Program-made: the position numbers and the translations under genes
The notes under the pieces: model-generated
What the model saw: only the letters and a program-made list of their open reading frames with translations
Database searches by the model: none
What the model was told of the DNA's origin: nothing
In this document: positions 24,010 through 36,100 of the stretch, piece after piece
Layout of the letters: every line of letters starts with the position of its first letter
Numbering within the stretch: the first letter of the stretch is position 1
NCBI RefSeq assembly: GCF_011745365.1
Contig: NW_024468909.1
Coordinates: forward strand, 4,464,001 to 4,528,000
DNA from: Cryphonectria parasitica EP155
Taxonomy: Eukaryota; Ascomycota; Sordariomycetes; Diaporthales; Cryphonectriaceae
Length of the DNA stretch: 64,000 nucleotides
Direction: 5' to 3'

Positions 24010-25526
24010 TTTTAATAACTCTTATTTAGAAATAATTTAATATTAATTACTTGAATAATATGGAAATATAATAGCTTTTGCAATCTTTTCTTTATTTATC
24101 TATTAGAATAAGCTAGTTCAACAGCTTCTTTAGCTGCAGGAATATATTGAATAGCTTGAATAATAGCAGCTGCAGCAGCAGAAAATCATTGCTATTCAGC
24201 AGAAATAAATATAATATAATATTCAGTTTTATTATTACTTTATTAGCAATAAGAGCTATAAGATAAATAAGCTTATTATATATAATAATAATATTTAGAA
24301 ACTTCTTTAGAAATTTCTTACTTATTATAAGATATACTTCTTATATAATATTTCTTAGTTTATTATAAAATTCAAGAAAGTTATTCTTACTAAGATTTGC
24401 TTTAAGAAGAATACTCTTATTTAGTATAAATCTTCTTTCTGCAATTATTTAAAATATACTAATAATTCTAATATATATGCTAGAATTATTAAGAAGATAT
24501 TTAATTTCTTTGAAAGTTTTGAAAAAGCTTTCAAAAATATCTTTAATAATTCTAATAAAGAATATATAGCAGCTAAGTAATTAATGAATCTTAAGCAAAC
24601 TAAATTAATATTAGCTTATATAATTAAATTCAAATAATTATATAATTCTTATAAAAAGATAAGAATTTTATTGAATATTATTATAAAGAATTTAAGAATG
24701 AAATTAAGAATGAAATTGCAAAATAGAAATAGCTTGAGAATTTTGTAATATTTGCAAATATAGCTATCAGAATGAATAACTATTTCTACAAATAATAAAT
24801 AGAAAGATTTAAGAAGAAAGAAAGCTAATTTATATAGTAATTGCAGCTTAATATTAGCAAAAAGTTCTAATTCTAAAGCTAGAATAAAAGCTTTTAATAA
24901 AATATAATATAAAGTGAAAATATTTATGCTGAATTTATAAAACTAGATATAATTATAAGAAAAATATATAACTGAAACTGCTATAATTATAATAAATTAA
25001 GCTATATTATATGAGATTATTACTAGCTTAAGAAGCTTTAATAATAAAAGCTTGTTCTTAAAAAATAATAGCTTAATATAATACAAGTATAGCAATTCAA
25101 TTAGCTAAGCAAAAACATTCTCTTAAAGCAAGTATTGAATTCTATTAATTATAGAAATTTCAGCTGAATATTCTGCTATAATAATAACTGCTTAATATAT
25201 CTCTTAAATAAGAAAAGCTTAGAATAGTTTTCAAAAGTATTATAAAGAAAGATTAAGTAGCTAGCAATGGGAAGAAAGGAACTGATCTATAATATAGTTC
25301 TGAATAATAGCAACTCAGATTGCTTTAGTACTATTGAGAAAGAGTTAGCTTTCAGAGAGAATAATAAAGAAAGATATTTCTTAGAATATTACAAATAATA
25401 GCAAACGGAATAGCTCTTACAAGCATTTGAAGAAACATTCTCTGATAAACAATTGAATAATTCCATGAAAGTCACTAATAGTTTATTAGAGAGATAATAG
25501 GTATAGCAAGATAAACTTAATCTTTT
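24010..25526 (+). pseudogene. gag: gag of element N (5' part only)
   Basis: Starts with the conserved leader TTTTAATAACTCTTATTTAG, then a Gln-rich N-terminus, the capsid-like core (NIFNFFESFEKAF-like at about 24480-24560, with QLMNLKQTKLI), a decayed CCHC region at about 24980-25030 and a downstream part (GKKGTDL.YSSE-like at about 25265) that is noticeably less eroded, from about 25240 to 25500. It ends abruptly around 25526, after which sequence of unknown origin begins. It is a 5' truncate with no pol. Confidence 0.72.
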
Positions 25527-26249
25527 TATTTTTAAGCATTGTATAAAGTATTAACTAAGCTTAAAATATCTTTTCTTTTCTTTCTTATATAATATAGCTA
25601 ACATAAATAGCGCTAGCTGCTATATATTCTATATAAGCAAAACTCTTAGATTACTTCTTTCTTATTTATTATAAAGTAATCTTTCTTTAACTTTCTTCTT
25701 ATTAGTTCTATTATTAACTTATTTATAATAGATGCAATATCTTGTTCAGATATAAATATTATAGCTATATCTCTCTTCTTTAATAATACTTACTTTAGAA
25801 TAACTTCTTTGCTAATAGCTTTATATTCTTCAGAGTAGCTGCTAGCATTCAGTTTTTTAGTATAGTTTTGTATAAATCCTTCTTTTCAAGAAGTTTCTAA
25901 TTGCTGATTATAATAATCAGTTATACTTCTTCAAAGATAAAGCTTGTATAGAGAAATCCGAGAATAGAATAATTAAAGAAAAGTTTAATTTGCATTATAA
26001 ATAGCATTTCTAATAATATAGAATAATTTAGCAATATTAATCTATTATTAATAATATAAAATATTATTTATTTAGAAAAGCTATTACAGAAAATATTAGT
26101 TTCAAGAATTTCAATAAGTATTATATCTGATTTATTGTATATATATAAGATAATATTTAATATTAATATATAAGATAAGCACATGCTTGAATACAGAGAG
26201 AGAGCTACTAAGCTCATTTCAGCATTTGTATTCAGCATTGCTTATACAA
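25527..26249. other. Unclassified AT-rich stretch P (723 bp)
   Basis: No match to any chromovirus segment in the window and no ORF worth naming on either strand. It has a strong hairpin near the right end (arms AAGCACATGCTTGAATAC and GTATTCAGCATTGCTT, about 26174-26244). Its two extremities share a weak inverted similarity (GCATTGTATAAA / TTATACAATG). It could be a fragment of a DNA transposon or of an LTR from another family. Confidence 0.35.
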
Positions 26250-26332
26250 TGTTATAACTCATCTAACATACAGATCACAGAACAGGCCCTGCTAACAAAG
26301 AAACTAACAATTGCAGTTTGAAAGATCAAAAG
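26250..26332 (+). repeat. LTR fragment (first 83 bp)
   Basis: TGTTATAACTCATCTAACAT and onward, the canonical start of the family LTR, hardly eroded, cut off after 83 bp by repeat G copy 2. The rest of the LTR is absent. Confidence 0.75.
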
Positions 26333-26896
26333 GTAGTAGGAAGAGGGAAATACAAGTTAGTTGAAATAGTTGATAGTTGGTTGAAAGGCTTGATTGAATT
26401 GCTTGATGCTATATTTCTATCTTGAATTAAGAAGGAAATATACAGACTATTTATCTTTGAATTTCTTTTAATAGAAATTTACTAATTCAACTAATTTGTT
26501 TATTTCTTTGTTATTAGTTAAATTATAACATTCTTTATTTGTTTATACATTCTTTGTTTAATTAGTTTCAATTTAGATTTTCAAATAACATTTAGTTACT
26601 GGAATTGAAATAGCTTGTTATCTAATTTCAATAGGAATTTTATCCTATAGTTATTTATTTGTTTAATTTAAATAAGAATGTTTCTTTTGTTAGGAATTCT
26701 ATTCTATAGTATTTATTTGTTTGTTTAATTTCAATAAGAATGTTTAAATTAAAGTAATTAGCTGAAATTCCTTTTCGGAGCTTTTGCTCCTTAGTCTATA
26801 GTTTAAACTTTTGTATGAAAAGTTTATTCTTTTTTGTTAGAGATAGTTACTATTGGAAATAATAGACTAATAGATAGTCATTATTGGAAATAGTAG
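26333..26896 (+). repeat. Repeat G, copy 2
   Basis: About 564 bp, nearly identical to 6692-7233 including the GGAGC-TTTT-GCTCC hairpin. The right end is longer because the last 31 bp unit (AGATAGT.A.TATTGGAAATA) is present twice in tandem. Left flank is an LTR fragment; right flank is a plus-strand integrase fragment. Confidence 0.72.
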
Positions 26897-27124
26897 ACTA
26901 ATAATTTTGCTTATAAAACAGCTTAGAATATATTATAGAATATTTATAATATTTTACTTATAAACAGATAAACAAATAGAAAGAATAAATTAAGTTATTA
27001 AATAATATCTTTAATACTATATTAATGAGAAATAGAATAATTAAGTTAATTTATTATTTCTTATACAATTCGCTTATAATAGCATAAATATAAGCATAAT
27101 AAAGAAATTATTATTCTTTATGCT
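26897..27124 (+). pseudogene. Integrase fragment interrupted by element J
   Basis: Plus-strand integrase C-terminal part of the core (LLIKQL.IYYRISI.FYL.TDKQIERIN, then FAYNSI), matching 57720-57940 of element C. It contains the third catalytic region (Q.ER.N). Stops at ATGCT where the LTR of J begins. Too short to carry function. Confidence 0.68.
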
Positions 27125-27600
27125 TGTTATGATCCATCCAGCATGCAGATCATGACAAGGAAACAGTATAGCACCAGAGCTACCCAGAGTGAACCCCTCA
27201 GAGCGGCAACTGCAGCACTCGCCCACAGAATGAAAAACAGAGCTACGCAATCCAGGATTAGAATTACTAGCGCAACTATGTTAACTATGAATATAGTTAA
27301 TATATTCAAGAGATAACGATGAGAAATCAGAATATAGTTAGGCTATTCTACAATGAAGAGATGAATATATAAGAATATATTTATTATTACTAGATAGACT
27401 ACTAGAATATAGCTCTTTAGTTATTAATCTAAGTATTTATTTATTATATACTTGAATAGCTTCAAAAGCGAATAAATAATACTTATACAGATTATTCAGT
27501 TATAATTCTATATTCAGTAGATTCTATTTTAATATTGCTCTTATTAGCATAAATCTTTTGTATACTATAGATCTTTGGATATTGCAGTATGCTTATTACA
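27125..27600 (+). repeat. 5' LTR of element J
   Basis: 476 bp, TGTTATGATCCATCC...GCTTATTACA. Preceded by ATGCT. The first 210 bp are almost free of RIP while the last 270 bp are strongly eroded, with a visible change at about 27335-27345. The open frame on the minus strand across 27127-27309 is a by-product of this uneroded LTR segment. Confidence 0.88.
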
Positions 27601-30076
27601 TTTTAATAACTCTTGTTTAGAAATAGTTTAGTATTATTCTCTTGAATAATACAGAATATAATAGCTTCTTAAGAATTCTCTTTATTCTTATGCGCTTCTA
27701 CTCAGAAAGAACTGATTAATTAGGTATATCAGCTTACTTAGTATATCTAGGAACTGCATAATCAGCAGCAGATTCAGAATACTATTATTGCTAATCAGCA
27801 GGCTTAATTAGAATAGCAAGCTTAATAAGCTTAGCAGATATAGCTTATCTCTATAATTATTAATAATACTGAAAAAGTATATAAGATGAATAAGCTAGCT
27901 ATATATAATAATACTTAGAAGATGCTTTATAAATTCCTTACTTACTATAAGATATACTTCTTATATTATATAATTCAGTTTATAATCAAGTATAAAAAAA
28001 TTATTCTTGCTAGAATCTGCTTTAAGAAAAATGCTCTTATCTAATATAAGCTCTTTTTATATAATTATTTAGAATATTAGAATAATCTTAATATATATAT
28101 CTAAGATATAAAAAATATATTTGATTTCTTTATAAGCTTTAAGAAAGCTTTAAGAAAAATTTTTAGCAATTCTAATAAAGAATATATTATAACTTAGCAG
28201 CTTATAAATCTAAAGTAGATTAAATTAGCTTTAGCTTATATAATTAGATTTAAATAATTCTTAATATAATTTATATAAGAAAATAAAAATCTTATAAAAT
28301 ATTATTATAAAGAATTTAAGAATAAAATTAAAAATAAGATCTTCAAGCAGAACTAGCTAAAGAACTTTATAATATTCTTAAATTAAATAATCTGTATTAA
28401 TAATTATTTATATAAATAATAAATAGAGAAATTTAAAAAGAGAGAAAGCTAATCTATATAGCAATTGCAGCTAAATACTAGCAAAAAGTTTCAATTCTGA
28501 AGCTAGAATAAAAGCTTTTAATAAAATATAATATAAAATAGAAATATTTATGCTAAATCTATAGAATTAGATATAATTATAAGAAAAATATATAACTAAA
28601 ATTATTATAATTATAATAAACTAAGCTATATTATATAAGATTATTGCTAGCTTAAGAAGCTTTAATAATAGAAATTTATTTTCAAAGAATAATAGCTTAA
28701 TATAATACAAATATAATAATCTAATTAGCTAAGCAAAAATATTCTCTTAAAGCAAGTATTGAATTCTATTGATTATAGAAATCTTAGCTAGATATTCTAT
28801 TATAATAATAACTGCTTAATATACTTCTCGAATAAGAAAAGCTTAGAATAATTTCTAAAAGTATTATAAAGAAAAACTAAGTAACTAGTAATAAAAAGAA
28901 AAAAATCAATCTATAATATAGTTCTGAATAATAGCAACTCAGATTGCTTTAATATCTTTGAAAAAGAATTAGCTTTTAGAGAAAATAATAAAGAAAGATA
29001 TTTCTTGAAATACTATAAATAATAATAAATAGAATAATTCTTATAAATATTTAAAGAAATATTTTCTAATAAGCAATTAAATAATTTATTAAAGCTTATT
29101 AATAGTTTATTAAAGATTATTAGCTCTAGCAAAGCAAATTTAATAATACTCTGCAATATATTTAATTTGCTAATATATTTTATTACATTTCTATATATAA
29201 TATAAAATATATAATATATAAATTTAGCTTTAGAGAATTCTTTATTTATATTTCTATTTATAGTATAGAATTAGTTTAATATAAAGATTTCAGAATTAAC
29301 TATATATACTAAGATTATTATAAAACTGCTTAAATCTTATATATTAGCTATAATTATAAGCTATACTTTTCAGAAAAGATTAAATATAAATAATTTCTAG
29401 TATAAGAATAGAGATAAATTATTCAAATTATTGAGAAATCTAGCGTTAGATTTAGAGAAGTTCTTAAAATAAGATAAAATAATGTATATATTAAGCTATT
29501 AGTAAATACTCTTCGAAACTATATTAATAGCAGAACAAAATAATAGCAGTATTAAGCAATTAATTATATTATTTATATAAGCAATAAGATCTGCAATTAG
29601 TATAATAAACAAGAAGCTAGAAAGAGATATTAGTATAAATAGCAATAAGCTAGAAAGCTTGCTTAGAAAGCAGTATAATAAGCTTAGATTTCAAAAGAGA
29701 AGAATTGTTTATAATAAGATTACAAATAATTAGAGCTCAAAAGTTTCTATATACTGTATATAGCAAGAACGAAATATATATAAAACTTGATGCTTATATT
29801 TATAGAAATAAGTATAGAGCTTTATTAAATAATAATACTCAAAAAAACTTTATATTTCTCAGAATTATTAATAAAATATATATTAATTAGTATTAAAAGA
29901 AGAAAATCTATAATCTTCTTATTATAAAAGAATAGATTATTGTATATAATTAAGATATAATTAATATAAAAACTAATTATTTATTAATCTTAATTCAAGA
30001 TTATATAATATTTATTGCTTTTAATATTATAGATATAGCAGAATATAAATTGATTTTAAGCATTTCTTAGCTTAAG
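27601..30076 (+). pseudogene. gag: gag and protease region of element J
   Basis: A plus-strand continuation from the J LTR: Gln-rich N-terminus, capsid-like core (about 27950-28350), CCHC region near 28600, the diverged gag-distal part shared with M1 and M2 (29120-29370), a basic linker, and a protease piece in the open stretch 29705-29890 whose ALLNNNTQKNF is the eroded counterpart of LLDSSAQENF in element A; the catalytic Asp has become Asn. It ends at 30076 where element Q inserted (flank TTAAG). Reverse transcriptase and everything downstream are missing. Confidence 0.76.
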
Positions 30077-30569
30077 TATTATAACTCATCCAGCATGCAG
30101 GTTACAGGAAAAGCTCTGCTAACAAGGAATCAGGTATTGCAATCCAGTATCGAACAATAGATAGTATTATATAATTCAGAATTAGAATTGTAATGAAGAG
30201 AGGATTAATAAATCTGCTCGAGATCCTCAGATTCTTATATTATGGATTAATAGATCTGCTCGAGATTCTCAGATCCTTATACTATGAATCAATAGATCTG
30301 CTCAAGATCTTCAGATTCATACTAAAGAGCTGAATATATAAGAATATATTTATTATTACTAGATAAACTATTAGAATATAGCTCTTTAGTTATTAATCTA
30401 AATATTTATTTGTTATATACTTAAATAGCTTTAAAAGCGAATAAATAGTATTTATATGAATTACTTAGTTATATTTCTGTATTTAGTAAATTCTATTTTA
30501 ATACTACTTTTATTAGTATAAATCTTTTATATACTACAGATCTTTGAATATTGCAATATATTTATTATA
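30077..30569 (+). repeat. 5' LTR of element Q
   Basis: 493 bp, TATTATAACTCATCC...TTTATTATA. It is longer than other LTRs because its middle contains a 42-bp tandem repeat. The first half is only lightly eroded. Confidence 0.86.
30202..30323 (+). repeat. 42-bp tandem repeat inside the Q LTR (about 2.9 copies)
   Basis: Units start at 30202, 30244 and 30286, each with the core AATAGATCTGCTCGAGAT and TCAGAT. Not present in other LTRs of the family. Confidence 0.85.
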
Positions 30570-31713
30570 TTTTAATAACTCTTATTTAGAAATAGTTCAG
30601 TATTTATTACTTAAATAATATAGAATATAATAGCTTCTTAAGAATCTCTTTCATTCTTATATACTTCTACTCAGAAAGAACTAGTTAATCAGATATATCA
30701 GCTTATTCAGCATATTCAGAAACTGTATAATCAGCAGCAGGCTCAGAATATTATCATTGCTAATTAGCAGATCTAGCTAGAATAATAAGCTTAACAAGCT
30801 CAGTAAATACAGCTTACTTCTATAATTATTAGTAATGCTGGAAAAGCATATAAGATAAACAAGCTAGCTATATATAATAATACTCAGAAGATGCTTTATA
30901 AGTTTCTTATCTACTATAAAGCATACTTTCTATATTATATAATCCAATTTATATTCAAGTATGAAAAAGTTATTCTTGCTGAAATCTGCTTTAAAAAGAA
31001 TACTTTTATCTAATACAAATCTTTTCTATATAATTATCTAGAATATTAGAATAATTCTAATATATATACTTAAGATATAAAGAATATATTTAATTTCTTT
31101 ACAAGCTTTAAGAAAGCTTTAAGAAAGATTTTTAGCAATTCTAATAAAAAATATATTATAGCTTAATAATTTATAAATCTAAAATAGATTAAATTAGCTT
31201 TAGCTTATATAATTAAATTCAAGTAATTCTTAATATAATTTTTATAAAAAAATAAAAATCTTATAAAATATTATTATAAAGAACTTAAGAATAAAATTAA
31301 GAATAAGATTTCTAAATAGAATTAGCTAGAAAACTTTATAATATTCTCAAATTAAGCAATCTATATTAATAATTATTTATATAAATAATAGATAGAAAAA
31401 TCTAAGAAAAAAGAAAGCTAATCTATATAGTAATTGCAGCTAAATATTAGTAAAAAGTTTCAATTCTAAAGCTAGAATAAAAGCTTTTAATAAAGTATAA
31501 TACAGAGTAAAAGTATTTATACTGAATTTATGAAATTAAATGCAATTATAAGAAAAATATATAATTAGAATTATTATAATTATAATAAATTAAGCTATAT
31601 TATATAAGATTATTGCTAGCTTAAGAAGCTTTAATAATAAAAGCTTATTTCTAAAGAATAATAGCTTAATATAATATAAGTATAGCAATTCAATTAGCTA
31701 AGCAAAAATATTA
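30570..31713 (+). pseudogene. gag: gag of element Q (truncated)
   Basis: Leader TTTTAATAACTCTTATTTAG, Gln/Ala-rich N-terminus, capsid-like core (NIFNFFTSFKKALRKIF at about 31081-31135, then a QLINLK-like helix), and a decayed CCHC region at about 31570. Colinear with J and N. Stops within GCAAAAATATT, where inverted repeat G copy 3 begins. Heavily eroded and without downstream pol. Confidence 0.74.
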
Positions 31714-31994
31714 TTAGTTTACTATTTCCAATAATAACTATCTCTAATAAAAAAGAATAAACTTTTTACATAAAAGTTTAAACTATAAACTAAGGAGCAA
31801 AAGCTCCGAAAAGGAATTTCAGCTAATTACTTTAATTTAAACATTCTTATTGAAATTAAACAAACAAATAAATACTATAGAATAGAATTTCTAACAAAAG
31901 AAACATTCTTATTTAAATTAAACAAATAAATAACTATAGAATAAAATTCCTATTGAAATTAGATAACAAGCTATTTCAATTCCAGTAACTAAAT
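31714..31994 (-). repeat. Repeat G, copy 3 (inverted, truncated)
   Basis: Reverse complement of the last ~280 bp of repeat G: ATTAGTTTACTATTTCC ... with GGAGC-AAAA-GCTCC. Cut on the right by the 3' LTR of element R. Confidence 0.75.
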
Positions 31995-32445
31995 TGTAAT
32001 GAGCACTGCAGCAATCCAAAGATTCCTAAGTACACGAAGGGGTTTATGCTAACAAGAGCGGTATCGAAGTATTAAGTTCTTGAATACGGAACCGTACAAG
32101 TCTTAATAAGCGATGCAAGTGTTTACTGCCTTTGGGGCTACTCAGTGTATAAGACTGAATACTTAGATTGACAACTGAAGAACTATCTGAAGGAAATCTA
32201 TCTAACAGCAGGAAACGTGAACCTTTATATACTTGGTTCTTCAGTACAGCTCGTTGGCAGGCCTAATGATCCATGGTGTGAGGCTCGCCTGGATTGGTAG
32301 CGATCCCACCGGTCCTCCCTCCTTTATAACCCTAATCCTTGCTTACATAATCTTGGTTGGTTTTCCATGACGTGTCCCAGCCCCGCTGATTCCTATCGGC
32401 CTACTCTTGCGACCTATTCAGTGCTGGTGGTGTTGGTTTATAACA
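31995..32445 (-). repeat. 3' LTR of element R
   Basis: 451 bp, TGTAATGAGCACTG...GGTTTATAACA. Hairpin arms ACTGAAGAAC (32174-32183) and GTTCTTCAGT (32236-32245), with sense TATATAAAGG inside. The middle (about 32250-32440) is GC-richer than nearly anything else in the window. A purine tract on the minus strand abuts it (32446-32458). Confidence 0.92.
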
Positions 32446-32537
32446 TTATCTCCCTTCTGTGGTCTTTCATCCCGAAAGTCCTTCCGTAAGTATTCTGGCA
32501 AGCCGTCCGTGTCCCTGATCATGCCTTCCTAATCGAG

Positions 32538-33155
32538 ATGTTGAACAGAATCGCAAAACCCAAATCTTCGAATCCTCGTTCCAATAAGAAGAAACAGAAG
32601 AACTTCCTTCTTCAATCCATTGTTTCTAACGGTTTCGATATGCATTCTTGTTCTTATTGCGATGGGCGTGGTTTATCTTTGTATACCGTCTCTCTCAGGG
32701 ATTCTTCTCGTTGTTCCGAGTGCGTGGCTCAAGGTTGCGCAAAGTGCGATGTTTTGGAGCCGACCAATGCTGCTGAGCTTCTTCTTACTTCGATACAATA
32801 CCAAAAGCTGGAGGACGAGATCGAGGAGTTGGAGCTGAGATTGATCCGACTGCGCTAGCAGAAGAGGATGTAGCGTGAGAGGATGTCCAAGGCCATCCGC
32901 CGAGGCCTTAAGAACCTTGAGGAGCTCGAGAAGGAGGAGGCCGAGGAAGCTGAGGCCGAGCGGGTTCGTGCTGCTGCTGAAGTGCAGGCTGTGGTGGCCG
33001 AGGAATCTGCTGCTGTTGCTGGGGATCCTTCCTTTGAGGGTTTTGACTGGAATTCTGTGGATGTAGGAAATTCTGTGGTTGACTGGTTGGGTTTTCTGGA
33101 GAGCGAGGTTTCCGAGGCTCCTGGATCTCAGTTCGGGGTGGAGCGATTGTCTTAG
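32538..33155 (+). pseudogene. Antisense accessory gene of element R (best preserved copy)
   Basis: A 205-codon frame opposite to pol, broken only by two TAG codons (32856-32858 and 32871-32873), each one CpA-to-TpA change from CAG. Layout: a basic N-terminus (KPKSSNPRSNKKKQK), six-cysteine motif at about residues 36-70 (CSYC ... SRCSEC ... KCD; the third Cys reads Tyr, TGT to TAT), a long coiled coil (KLEDEIEELELRLIRLR, RRGLKNLEELEKEEAEEAEAE), then Ala/Val-rich and acidic segments (FEGFDWNSVD, WLGFLESEV). Spacing resembles a Zn(II)2Cys6 cluster. The gene is GC-richer and far less eroded than pol of the same element. Its TAG overlaps the pol stop in TTAG. No signal peptide or membrane span. 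Function unknown; a retroelement regulator or nucleic-acid-binding factor is inference only. Confidence 0.75.
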
Positions 33156-36100
33156 GTGCTGGTTTCTTTCTTTTTCCAATACTCAGCTACTCTTTCCTGA
33201 GTATTTTCGATATTCTTCCATAGTTCTCATGAGTTTTTGCTCGCTGGATAGCCTTTTCATTTGATGAGATATTCCCTCGTGCTATTTATGCTTCTGTGCT
33301 TGAGAATCTTTTCTATCTTATATTCTGATTCATTATTCTTTACTTCTGCTGTATTATTTATTAGTATTTTCTGTGCTGCTAGTTCTAGCAGTAAGATATG
33401 AAAAACTGGATATATCTTCATTCCATGGAATAATGCTAACTTATAATTAACTGAGGAGATTTGTTATAAGATTTTGAATGATTTCAACTTTTTGTAATTG
33501 AGTTTATTGCTGAGTTTGGTTATTTTAATGTTTTTTCGAAGTAGGTAAGCCTTATCTCTTTTTTATAGAATTGATTTCTTAATTCTTTTGGAGTTTGTAT
33601 AATATGCTATTCGTTCCTAGATAAATTATAATTCTAATTAGAGTTCTTTCTGAACTTTCTTAATCTTCTTAACTCTTTTATCTGTAGCTTCTGTATTTGC
33701 TTTCAGCAGTGCTTTGTAATAAGCTGTTAGATTATATTTATAGAATATAAAGAATAGCAATTTCTTTATTATGCTTATATTTGTATTATTATAAGCAAAT
33801 TATATAAGAAGTAATAGATTAACTCAGTTATTCTATTTCTGATTGATATAATATTGTAAGTATTGTTTAATAACTTGATTCATTCTTTTTATTTATTTAT
33901 CTGTTTATAGATAAAATGCTGTAGATATTCTGTAATATATTTCAAGCTGTTTTATAAGCAAAGTTTAAAACTTTGAGTTAAACTTTCTATCTCTATTAGA
34001 AATTACTTTCTCTAGTATGCTGTAATTAGCAATAATCATTCTAAGAAATGCATATACAAGTTTCTCTGCTATACTGCTTTTCTTATAAGAGAGAAAATAA
34101 GCATACTTGCTTAATTTGCAAATTACTATTAGAATATTATTATATTATATCTTAGTTAAGGATTCTTATAAGAAAGATAGCTTAATAATAAAGTTTAGAT
34201 TAATAAATTGCTAGATAGTTATAAGTATTAATAGGAAGTGCAGTAGTTTGTAAAGCTTATATCTTTCTGCTTTATTCTTCTTATAGCTATTGTATTGTTA
34301 TAAGATATTCTCAATTCTTTTTCTAAGATTTAATAGATTTCAGTATCTTTTAATATATTCATAGATTGCCCTAACTTCTTAGTATTTATATGCTAATATA
34401 CTGTATATATTCTTAATATAATTGTTTTGTTTATTTGGAGTTATTAATTCTGAATTCTTTTTCAAGAATTCTATTCTAAGAGCAGCATTCAGTTCTCTGT
34501 ATATATTGATAAGATTTCCTGATTTATCTTGAATAAAGATGTTCTATATATTCGAAGAATCTGCATCTCAATAGTCTGATTTTCTGCTGAGAGCATCTGC
34601 TTATTCATTCTTCAAGCTTTTGCAGTATACAATCTTGAAGTTGAACTGTAAGAGGAATTCTGCTTATCTAATTTATTATTTATTCAAAATCTTAGTTATT
34701 ATAAATATAATCAGATTCTTATAATTCGAGTGAATTATAATCAGATATTATATGCTAATAAAATAATATTGCTACTTTTTAAAAGCTTTTATTATTGCTA
34801 TAAGTTTCTGATTAGGGATTTTATAGTTGATTTTCAAGCTATTTAACTTCTTTAAGAAGTTGCTTATAATCCTTAAATGCTCTTAGTTGTTTTGCTAGCT
34901 AAGTTGTTTTTTGAATGCATATTCTAATATATTAATCTTAATTTTAAAGAGTTTATAAGAATCTGCTTTATACAGAATTAGCTTTAAGGTAATATGCTTA
35001 ATAATCTTATTAAAAGCTTCTTATGCTTTAAGAGTTTATTTGAAGAGCTGTTTCTTTTTGATGAGATTTGTAAGAGAATATACAATCCAGCTGTAGTTCT
35101 TAATGAACTGCTTATAGAAGTTGATGTATTTGAGAAAAGATTTAATATCTCTAATATTTCTAAAAACTAGCTAATTTCTAACAGCTTTTATCTTGTTTTT
35201 CTGTAGCTTAATGCATCTTAGCTTGATTGTAAATCTGAGATAGTTGATCTTTTGTATGTAAAAGTAACTCTTTGCGGATTTTATAAGAAGTTTTGCATTT
35301 TGAAGCATTTGCAATACTATTTTCATATATTTCTTATATTCTTCTAGTATTCGAGAATAGATAAGAATAATATTGAGATAAGCAATAATAAACTGATTCA
35401 GATACTTATATAGAATATAATTGATTATTTTCTGAAATAAAGCTAAAGTATTTATTAGATTAAAAAGCATAATCAAATATTTGTAATATTTATAGCATAT
35501 TCTGAAAGCAGTTTTTCATTCTTCTTTTTTCTTTATTCTAATCAGATTATAAGCTTTTTTTAGATTCAGAATTATAAATTACTATACTTCTTGTAATCTA
35601 TTTTATAGTTTCTTAATAAGTAGTAACGAATATTAGTTCTTAATTGTAATATTATTAAATTGCTTATAGTTAATATATAGCTTGAGCTTATTATTTTTCT
35701 TAAGTATAAATAGGATGGAATATTCTGCTAATAATTGCAATAATTATATATATTCTTTCTTAAGATTCTTATTAAAATACTTTCTAAGTATTTCTAGCTA
35801 TGCTTTATCTAGTTTATAAATAGAGAAGAATTTGAATTGTTTTTCTTTTTATAGCAGGATTTTGTAATTATATAAGCTGTATTCCAGCAATTCCGTATTC
35901 AATTCTTTCTGAAATAGTTTCTTAAACTTATAATATTCTCATAGTATATTTGCAAGTATTAGTTTTAATTCTTATACTATTTCTGCTATCTGAAGGAATA
36001 GTAGATACTGTTAAGCATGCTTCTTTTCTAATAGCGTTTTTGAAAGCTTTAAGCATTTGCTTCGGGCTGAACTGAGCGCTTGAAAGCTTAATTTCGAGGT

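Noticed and set aside
27127..27309. A minus-strand hydrophobic ORF in the J LTR
   Set aside because: It falls entirely in the uneroded LTR middle and begins at the LTR edge; no equivalent frame in other LTR types.
30202..30323. Tandem repeat considered as a CRISPR-like array
   Set aside because: Units are contiguous with no spacers, only about three copies, inside a eukaryotic LTR.
32673..33179. A 168-codon minus-strand frame past the pol stop in R, considered as a pol extension
   Set aside because: It lies beyond the conserved pol stop and mirrors the antisense gene; its Leu/Ser/His composition is what a Glu/Lys coiled coil gives on the other strand.
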